Shown: positions 1 through 5,459 of the stretch, piece after piece
How the letters are laid out: every line of letters begins with the position of its first letter
Position numbering within the stretch: position 1 is the stretch's first letter
From: GWE2-40-63 sp050251815
GTDB lineage: Bacteria > Bacteroidota > Bacteroidia > Bacteroidales > SZUA-534
Assembly: GCA_050251815.1 (NCBI GenBank)
Contig: JBFWMB010000084.1
Coordinates: 1 to 17,552 of the forward strand
Reading direction: 5' to 3'
DNA: 17,552 nt
Notes under the pieces: generated by a model
What the model saw: only the letters and a program-made list of their open reading frames with translations
Database searches by the model: none
Told to the model about the DNA's origin: nothing
Made by a program: the position numbers and the translations under genes

Positions 1-20
1 TCGCGATGAAGTTTTTTCAT
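1..20 (-). CDS. Possible 5' end of a leftward gene, cut by the window edge
   Basis: On the minus strand an ATG at 20-18 opens a frame reading MKKLHR before the window ends. MKK- starts are common in Bacteroidota, and the roughly 560 bp to the right holds no leftward reading frame, so a gene could start here. No promoter with proper spacing was found upstream and only six codons are visible, so this is a weak call. Confidence 0.2.
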
Positions 21-174
21 AAGCTTAGGGATATATTTCACAAATTACCGTTAAAACCACACCTAATTTTGCTTAAGTAATAAAATACAAACCGGTCAGT
101 TGCAATTAATTTCAGTTGCTTAAAAAAAGCGTAAGCAAGTTAAAATTTTTTCAAAAGAAAAACAAAATTTTTTT

Positions 175-274
175 AACCGTGTACGCTTTCTTTTGCGCCC
201 TCGCGCCTTAGCGGTAAAAATTAAAACCGTGAACCCTTTCTTTTGCGCCCTCGCGTCTTAGCGGTAAAAATTAA
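175..274. repeat. Two-copy 50-bp tandem repeat
   Basis: Positions 175-224 and 225-274 are direct copies of one 50-bp unit with three mismatches. The conserved core reads TTTTGCGCCCTCGCG, then CTTAGCGGTAAAAATTAA. The unit has no reading frame of note. Similar 'TTTGCGCC..TTAGCGG' intergenic repeats are, from memory, scattered in many Bacteroidota genomes. Its function is unknown. Confidence 0.8.
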
Positions 275-309
275 ATCAGCAGGCCAAGCGCCGGTAAGGC
301 CCTTTCTTT

Positions 310-464
310 AACAAATCAACGGGTATAAAACCCCAAAGCATCCCGATAAGATTGGGATTGGAAACTTATTTCGTAGCAAACCTGCCCGATGGTCAGGCGG
401 GCCTGCCCGGCGTTAGGAAGGGGTTGCGGGGTTTTTATACCCTCCGATTTCATCGGGATTTGTT
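310..464. repeat. Nested inverted-repeat element (MITE-like hairpin)
   Basis: Outer arms AACAAATC (310-317) and GATTTGTT (457-464) enclose inner arms GGGTATAAAACCCC (321-334) and GGGGTTTTTATACCC (428-442). The middle holds two small hairpins: ATCCC/GGGAT at about 340-358, and CCTGCC...GGCGGG in the GC-rich stretch near 381-402. No protein is encoded. The nested symmetry and the GC-rich core suggest a small non-autonomous element or an extragenic palindrome; no target-site duplication was identified. Confidence 0.6.
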
Positions 465-472
465 CAACTTAT

Positions 473-503
473 AATTTTCACTTCGCTATCACTTGTGAAA
501 ATT
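473..503. other. Hairpin of unknown role
   Basis: AATTTTCAC (473-481) pairs perfectly with GTGAAAATT (495-503) around a 13-nt loop. There is no T-run on either side strong enough to call a terminator. It could end transcription from either direction or be part of the repeat cluster to its left. Confidence 0.35.
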
Positions 504-553
504 TAGTTTCACAAAAAAACCAGCCAACTTACCCGCATTATAAAATTATTTCC

Positions 554-561
554 TAGCTTTG
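554..561 (+). promoter_or_regulatory. Candidate -7 box TAGCTTTG
   Basis: TAGCTTTG fits the Bacteroidota sigma-factor -7 consensus TAnnTTTG and lies 20 nt before the ATG at 582. No TTG -33 element sits 19-21 nt upstream, so the match is partial. It would drive the small ORF at 582 and possibly the lipoprotein gene behind it. Confidence 0.35.
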
Positions 562-581
562 GTTAACTGAAACCAAAATAA

Positions 582-698
582 ATGAACCAAACAACCCTGA
601 ACCCCAACGGCCTATTTAGTAAAAATAAACCCAACTGGCTGCGTTTATCCTACCAGTTTTGGGTGGATAATGGTAGGTTGGGTTCTTTTATTTTATAG
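582..698 (+). CDS. Small or truncated ORF, 38 codons, unrecognised
   Basis: The ATG at 582 opens a 38-codon frame beginning MNQTTLNPNGLF and ending GSFIL, with its stop at 696-698. It follows a TAnnTTTG-type box at a normal promoter distance. I do not recognise it. The stop codon's last base is the G of the GTTGGC box that begins the cassette-like segment, so this may be the 5' end of an older gene cut off when the lipoprotein segment was inserted. The DNA also contains inverted repeats (AACCCAA/TTGGGTT and CCTACCA/TGGTAGG), so a structured RNA or site is an alternative. Confidence 0.3.
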   Translation: MNQTTLNPNGLFSKNKPNWLRLSYQFWVDNGRLGSFIL

Positions 699-710
699 TT
701 GGCAGTAAGC
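698..710 (+). other. Left boundary box of cassette-like segment 1
   Basis: GTTGGCAGTAAGC here is the reverse complement, at 12 of 13 positions, of GCCTACTGCCAAC at 1329-1341 on the far side of the lipoprotein gene. In an integron cassette the left end (TTRRRY after the G|TT crossover) is complementary to the start of the cassette's own attC site, and this pair has that geometry. The bases do not follow the strict GTTRRRY consensus. Confidence 0.5.
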
Positions 711-724
711 AAAAAAACGAACAA

Positions 725-1324
725 ATGAAAAAAGAATTTTATATTTTATTGATTTTTATAGCGATCTTAAGTTGTGGAAAGAATTCTAAAAATAATGGCA
801 AAGAATTTAATAAAATAGCCAAAGTTACAATTGATTCATGCAAAAATTGGGGAAAACCATTAACCTCATTTGAAGTAAAATTTCCATCCAAATACCAGAT
901 TAATTATAATACTCAACCAGGACAATATATGGCTTTGACATTGAATAATTCTTCTAATATAATTATTCAACAAATTTCATTTGGACGCAGCGAAAATATC
1001 GATACTGAAGAAAAATTAAAATTCTATTCTAGCAAAATGGAAAAGGCACTCAACATGACAAAAGGTTATATAGCTGACACTTGTGTATATGAAAAATATG
1101 CACAAAATGATTATTTTATATGCAAAGGAATTTTTGACTTTAGTTTATATAATGTTCAATCATATGAAGGAAAATATAATTTTTCTTCATTCTTAATCTT
1201 ACCAAAAGATACTGAATACAATGGTGTAGCGATTTCAATAATGACAAAAAAAGAATTTTATAATAAAGAATTAGCAAATAAAGCTGAAGAAATTATTGAA
1301 ACATTGAGATTTAAAAATGATTAA
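725..1324 (+). CDS. Small lipoprotein, possibly PsbP/Mog1-like fold, unknown function
   Basis: This is a 199-residue secreted lipoprotein. Residues 1-16 form a short basic and hydrophobic signal peptide ending in a lipobox (ILSC) with the acylated cysteine at 17. The residues after it (GKNSKN) are hydrophilic and lack a strong export-retention signal. The mature part alternates beta-rich segments and ends in a helix followed by 'IIETLRF', a C-terminal pattern reminiscent of PsbP/Mog1-fold lipoproteins; that fold assignment is inference. The gene is visibly more AT-rich than the genes right of 5460. It lies alone between inverted boxes at 698-710 and 1329-1341, with only 14 bp from the left box to its ATG, as expected of cassette cargo. 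No specific function can be assigned. Confidence 0.75.
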   Translation: MKKEFYILLIFIAILSCGKNSKNNGKEFNKIAKVTIDSCKNWGKPLTSFEVKFPSKYQINYNTQPGQYMALTLNNSSNIIIQQISFGRSENIDTEEKLKFYSSKMEKALNMTKGYIADTCVYEKYAQNDYFICKGIFDFSLYNVQSYEGKYNFSSFLILPKDTEYNGVAISIMTKKEFYNKELANKAEEIIETLRFKND

Positions 1325-1328
1325 AAAT

Positions 1329-1467
1329 GCCTACTGCCAACACTGCATATAGCTCATGGTGGGCAATTAGCCCGTCCCACGGCGGATTTCCACTCGATTT
1401 CTTTGTCCTCGCGGACACGAAATCGCTAGAAAATCCACCACGAAGCCATATGCAAAACGTTATGGGC
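1329..1467. repeat. attC-like imperfect palindrome between the two cargo genes
   Basis: This 139-bp stretch can fold along its length. TGCATAT (1344-1350) pairs with ATATGCA (1448-1454), TGGTGG (1357-1362) with CCACCA (1435-1440), GGATTT (1384-1389) with AAATCC (1431-1436), CGATTTC (1395-1401) with GAAATCG (1419-1425), and GTCC with GGAC at the tip (1405-1416). GGGC/GCCC (1361-1373) forms a side hairpin. The outermost boxes, TGCCAAC (1335-1341) and GTTATGGGC (1459-1467), fit each other poorly. Each instead matches the far end of its own flanking gene segment. That is the layout of an integron attC site (R''-L''...L'-R') at a junction between two cassettes. The boxes deviate from the strict RYYYAAC/GTTRRRY consensus. 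Confidence 0.55.
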
Positions 1468-1499
1468 AACCTTAACGAGCGACAGTGCAAATAGATAAG

Positions 1500-4400
1500 A
1501 TGAAGGAAACCGAAATTGAATATAATCTTTCAACCTATGTGCAGCGGATTGAAAAGGACATTGAACTTGGTAACTTTAGGACTACCAAGACAGAAGACTT
1601 TTTTCTTCGTGTATTAAGCCTTGCCTACAACTTAGACAACCTTGAAAACCTTGCGTATGACAAGATTAATACGATAGCAATTGACCTAATCGACAGAAAA
1701 AAAGAAATTGGCGTTCAAGTTACAGCTCAAAAATCAAACGAAAAGAAAAAAATAGATGATACAATAGATGACACTATTTCTGTTTGGAAAAATCAAGGAA
1801 TAAAAACTCTTTGGATTTTGTTTATATCGGAAACACCATACATCAAAAAAAATATTGATACATCAAATCTTTACATTGAAAAAGATGGTCTAAAAGTGTA
1901 CATTAAAACCACAAGAAGACTTATTGGAGATATAAACAAACACCCTTTTGAAGAAAGATTAAAAATTGATGAAATACTAAAACAAGAGGTTTCAACGGAA
2001 TATCACGGTCTTTCAAGACTTTCACTTTTCAATGAAATTTCAAGAGGTCAAAAAATTGTAAATGACAATTTCTTCAATCTTGAATCAACAATTTATTATA
2101 GCAAAACAGAATACAAGACAATAAACTATCTTGCTAATCAATTCAGCAATGGAAAGCTAAAAGAGTATTGTATTCTTGGAAATCCTTGTAGTGGAAAAAC
2201 AACTTTTGCCTACTCAATAATTCAAAAAATAAGCAACAGAAAAACATTCTATTTAAATCTTGGAAACCCATCGATAAACTCTAAAGATTTGACCGATGAA
2301 TTGATTCAAATTTCACATAACTATGCATTTGTAATTATTGACAACATTCACGATAACATTGAGTTATTCCAGTATCTCCGAGATAGGATATCTCATCATA
2401 AATGGATTAATGTATTATACCTATCACGCTATTACAAAACATTCGATGATTTTGACACAGAGAATATTTATAAGTTAATTGACGGTATTCCGTTCTTTAA
2501 AATTGACACAAATGAAAATTTTGAAGAAAAAGTATCAGGTATAATCTGGAAGAAAACCAAATTGTTAATTGATAACGGAAGTTCACTTCAATGGAAGAAA
2601 GGGAATTTTAAGCAAGTACTTAAAAACATTAACAGGAATTTATTAAAATTAAATATTGCACTACGAATGTGGGAACAGAAGAATTCACAGTCTTCTCCGC
2701 TTTCCTTTGATAAAATTGACTCAAATAAAATACTGCAACAATTTTTTTTAGAACATAAATTGAATCTTCTAAAAAGCGATGCACTTTTAACTTATTGCCT
2801 TTTATTTAAAAATGATATTGCTTTTGTCCCATTAAGAAACGCATATGACGAAAATTCAATATTACGCGAAAAAGGCATTATTCTTCAATACTTTAAAAGT
2901 GATTTTTGTTTCTTCCCACACAAAGAATATGCTCAATTAATATTTGACGCATTCAATTATATTGAAAATGGCATATCAAAAGAGAAAAAAGTCGAATTAT
3001 TAATTGATTACATTCATAGATTTGACCTGAATGAAAATGAATTACGGTTAAATTATCTCTTAACGCAATTTCATTTCTCAGACGATAATTCTATAATTGA
3101 CCATTTACTGCCTGATGAATCTTTTAAAAATAAATTAATTTCTGAAATAAATGATTCTGGTTTAAAATTCAACCTCATTATCCGAATATTGGATATTTTA
3201 TTTTTGCATTCAAAAGACTTAGACAACAAAATATTACGAGAATACTATGAATCTTTTATAACATATTTTAAAAGCCACAAACTCAGCTTATACATCGAAA
3301 AGCACTATTTAGCCTATTCAAGACTAATTCAATTAAGCAATATCTTAAAAGCTGAACTGAATGATAATCTTATTTCCGTTGTATTACGAGAGAACGAAAA
3401 AGCAACTACTGATTCAATAGTAGAATTGACTCTTAGAATTAGTAAAAAGAACCGTGAGGCTGAAACTATTTTAAGAATCCTGCATTCATATGAGTTTCCT
3501 GACTGGTTAAAAATGATAACCAGTTTGCCCAGATTGACTAACATTACAAATTCGCTTTCTGAGCTTAATTCATCCATAGAATCAAAGAGTCTCCTTATAG
3601 GTCTAATGAGAAATATTGATTGGGATAAGCAGTATAAAAAAGCAAAGGCTTTAAAAATTGACCAATACGTTAAATCTTTAAGAGAAATTCAACTCATTGA
3701 TATTTCATTAGGGACTAATGTTTCTAATGATTTGTTTTACAAGGCTTATAATGATTTCTTTTTTAAAGAAAAATTTGCTGAAGCTAATCTTTCTGAGTAT
3801 TCAAAAGCTTATACAGACTTATCAAAGATAAATTTACCATTTGTAAAAAATGAACTCTTAAAGGATTTAAAATCAAATATTTTGTTTGAGAAATTCTCCA
3901 CAGAAAAGAAAATCTCAAACTTTACAATGCGAGCTCAACAACTGAAAAAGTATTTTGACAATTCACTACCGTTTATTGAAACACTCAATTCAATTGTAAC
4001 ATCAGAAATATTTTATTCAATCTTAAGAGATGAAAAAAACTTAAATCATTTACTCATTTTCTCTGAATTTGCCGAGAAGTATTTGAATTATGAGGGTTCC
4101 CAATTGAAACAAATATTATCAGATTCAATAACCCGAACTGTAAATAAACTTCCTAACAAACTGGAAGCTTTATCAAATCCTAAATTATTAAATGTAGATA
4201 ACTTAGATTCTTCTTTTGTTGATTCAATATCAGGGAAGGACATTGAAAAACATTTTAAATCAAATAAAATAACCTATGCCGAGGATTTGTTTAGAGTCTT
4301 ATCCGCAATTGATAAAGACAAGACTATTTCCAAATTTGAAGTGATTAACAATCGGGTTATTATTGATTCTTTATTAAACCCCGAATTGAATTTTAGTCAA

Positions 4401-4994
4401 GCTCTTGAGGATTTGTATAAACTTAGAAATAAGGTCTATAAGAATGAATACAAAAATTGCAATCAAAAAATTTGTACAATTCTTCAAGGATATTTAAACG
4501 GTTATACTTCAGACAAAAGAAGATATGATAGAGTAAATATAAGCGACTTCTTCAAAGGATATTATTACGGTTTAACTATTGATACTAAAACAATTGAAGG
4601 CTATTGTAAAAATGATTTTCTAAAAAAGCTAAACTCAAATAATCATAAAAGCTTCGAAATTTCTCCTCTTTTTCAATTTCTACGCAGAATATCAGAATTA
4701 TTTAAAGGAGAAATGGATAATATGTTACTACGATTTTTAGAAAACAATACAGAAAATATTATTGAAGTAATTAAAAGAGAAGATATTACTAAAACACTAT
4801 CAGGTTTAAGTGAACTTGCTCTAACTAAATTTGATATATACGGAGATGATTTGTTATATAAAACAAGAAAAACCATAATTTATAAAGTTCGACAAAGGAA
4901 AAAAGAGGATATTTATAAAGTAAAACTTATTCCTGACCTTGAAAAAATTGCGAAGGTTAAAGGAAAAATAGTATTAAGAGAATTAAAAAAATAA
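1500..4994 (+). CDS. SMEK-like domain / P-loop NTPase protein, candidate conflict (antiphage) system
   Basis: This is a 1164-residue multidomain protein. Residues about 5-145 match my memory of the SMEK N-terminal domain of predicted conflict NTPases, with its core 'AIDL' (D62) followed by 'GVQVT' (Q73), which resembles a restriction-nuclease-like core. Next comes a P-loop NTPase: Walker A GNPCSGKT (227-234, K233), Walker B AFVIID (D281), and a sensor-like 'LSR' (R310) typical of STAND-class ATPases. The remaining 800 or so residues have no recognised motif and look largely helical, a plausible sensor region. By analogy with Avs-type proteins it would sense an invader and unleash the N-terminal effector; this is inference. 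A GTG at 1485 would add five residues, but ATG 1500 is preferred. The gene is strongly AT-rich, has no partner gene and sits between TTATGGGC end boxes. Confidence 0.75.
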   Translation: MKETEIEYNLSTYVQRIEKDIELGNFRTTKTEDFFLRVLSLAYNLDNLENLAYDKINTIAIDLIDRKKEIGVQVTAQKSNEKKKIDDTIDDTISVWKNQGIKTLWILFISETPYIKKNIDTSNLYIEKDGLKVYIKTTRRLIGDINKHPFEERLKIDEILKQEVSTEYHGLSRLSLFNEISRGQKIVNDNFFNLESTIYYSKTEYKTINYLANQFSNGKLKEYCILGNPCSGKTTFAYSIIQKISNRKTFYLNLGNPSINSKDLTDELIQISHNYAFVIIDNIHDNIELFQYLRDRISHHKWINVLYLSRYYKTFDDFDTENIYKLIDGIPFFKIDTNENFEEKVSGIIWKKTKLLIDNGSSLQWKKGNFKQVLKNINRNLLKLNIALRMWEQKNSQSSPLSFDKIDSNKILQQFFLEHKLNLLKSDALLTYCLLFKNDIAFVPLRNAYDENSILREKGIILQYFKSDFCFFPHKEYAQLIFDAFNYIENGISKEKKVELLIDYIHRFDLNENELRLNYLLTQFHFSDDNSIIDHLLPDESFKNKLISEINDSGLKFNLIIRILDILFLHSKDLDNKILREYYESFITYFKSHKLSLYIEKHYLAYSRLIQLSNILKAELNDNLISVVLRENEKATTDSIVELTLRISKKNREAETILRILHSYEFPDWLKMITSLPRLTNITNSLSELNSSIESKSLLIGLMRNIDWDKQYKKAKALKIDQYVKSLREIQLIDISLGTNVSNDLFYKAYNDFFFKEKFAEANLSEYSKAYTDLSKINLPFVKNELLKDLKSNILFEKFSTEKKISNFTMRAQQLKKYFDNSLPFIETLNSIVTSEIFYSILRDEKNLNHLLIFSEFAEKYLNYEGSQLKQILSDSITRTVNKLPNKLEALSNPKLLNVDNLDSSFVDSISGKDIEKHFKSNKITYAEDLFRVLSAIDKDKTISKFEVINNRVIIDSLLNPELNFSQALEDLYKLRNKVYKNEYKNCNQKICTILQGYLNGYTSDKRRYDRVNISDFFKGYYYGLTIDTKTIEGYCKNDFLKKLNSNNHKSFEISPLFQFLRRISELFKGEMDNMLLRFLENNTENIIEVIKREDITKTLSGLSELALTKFDIYGDDLLYKTRKTIIYKVRQRKKEDIYKVKLIPDLEKIAKVKGKIVLRELKK

Positions 4995-4999
4995 AAAAG

Positions 5000-5010
5000 G
5001 CAGCCCATAA
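5000..5010 (-). other. Right boundary box of cassette-like segment 2, interrupted
   Basis: Read on the minus strand, TTATGGGCTGC here repeats the TTATGGGC that begins the second segment at 1460. It lies 5 bp past the stop of the SMEK/NTPase gene. It would be the first box of that gene's attC-like site. Position 5010 is also the inferred 3' terminal base of the group II intron remnant, so the box appears split by the intron. The rest of the site is not evident beyond the intron. Confidence 0.5.
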
Positions 5011-5055
5011 TCGAGTAGGCAGCCGCTAGACATAGTCTAGCGGAGAACCTCTCAC

Positions 5056-5088
5056 ACCACCGTACGTACGGGTCTCGTATACGGCGGT
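5056..5088 (-). ncRNA. Group II intron domain V
   Basis: On the minus strand the 33 nt form ACCG-CCGTA-TACG-loop-CGTA-CG-TACGG-TGGT. CCGTA pairs with TACGG, a two-base CG bulge lies on the 3' side, and TACG pairs with CGTA under a short terminal loop. The lower helix ACCG/TGGT carries a CGC-type catalytic triad. The length and bulge position match the roughly 34-nt catalytic domain V of group II introns. Confidence 0.75.
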
Positions 5089-5091
5089 TCT

Positions 5092-5256
5092 TTAAATCAT
5101 AGGAAATAGCGAGTTGTGGTAAGAGCTATTTGATAGAGAAAGATAAAGCTCAATGAATGAAATATATCCTCGTTGTTTCAACCTTTGAATGGTAATGGTA
5201 GTTCCGAGAATAGGACTTTGCGCAATAGCCCAACCGCCTAATCTGGAACGACTCCA
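5092..5256 (-). pseudogene. C-terminal fragment of group II intron reverse transcriptase/maturase
   Basis: A 54-codon minus-strand frame begins WSRSRLGGWAIAQSPI, continues through LGTTITIQRLKQRGYIS and ends with the stop at 5094-5092, just before domain V. From memory, the RSR(L/M)GGWA.AQSPI..TTIT..RL..RGY pattern is the conserved tail of Bacteroidota group II intron-encoded proteins. An in-frame TGA (5259-5257) directly precedes the Trp codon. No reverse transcriptase motif remains upstream, so this is a decayed remnant that is probably not translated. Confidence 0.7.
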
Positions 5257-5459
5257 TCATTGGCAGGGTCTTTGTCCACGCCTGGTCTGATGAGGTTTTA
5301 CCGTTTAAGCTCCCTTTTTCTCCAACCCTACCAGATGCAATAGTTAACTATAGTCACGCTGCTCACAAAAGACCCTTTCTGTTAAATTATGCATGGGTAT
5401 ATGCTAAGAATACCAAAAATGTTTTAAATTTAACCAACCAAAGAGAGCTAAGGCACCAC

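Larger units (their letters stand above)
5010..5366 (-). mobile_element. Internally deleted group II intron remnant
   Basis: Read on the minus strand, this segment ends with a domain V hairpin, the linker GTGAGAGG, a domain VI-like stem-loop (CCGCTAGAC/GTCTAGCGG, 5023-5043) and a 3' end CTACTCGAT, which is the usual form of bacterial group II intron ends. Upstream is the C-terminus of an intron-encoded reverse transcriptase/maturase. The 5' end is placed at GTGAGC (5366), a weak fit to the GUGYG start consensus. At about 357 nt it lacks nearly the whole ribozyme domain I-III region and the reverse transcriptase, so it cannot move by itself. It lies immediately 3' of the SMEK/NTPase gene, in opposite orientation, inside that gene's attC-like end. 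Confidence 0.7.

Noticed and set aside
175..274. CRISPR array
   Set aside because: Only two directly abutting 50-bp copies with no spacer between them and no cas genes nearby, so this is a tandem repeat.
725..1324. Toxin-immunity or antitoxin role for the lipoprotein with the SMEK/NTPase gene
   Set aside because: The lipoprotein is exported while the NTPase is predicted to be cytoplasmic, and each lies in its own boxed segment, so functional coupling is not supported.
1462..1494. ATG at 1462 giving the short frame MGNLNERQCK
   Set aside because: It is ten codons long, out of frame with the following gene, and lies in the recombination-like box.
3329..3577. Minus-strand open frame inside the SMEK/NTPase gene (also 4673-4876)
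   Set aside because: Both lie wholly inside a long, well-supported plus-strand gene and show no motif or start signal.
5023..5043. Intrinsic terminator for the SMEK/NTPase gene
   Set aside because: The 9-bp stem with a 3-nt loop lacks a following T-run on the plus strand and is better explained as domain VI of the group II intron on the minus strand.
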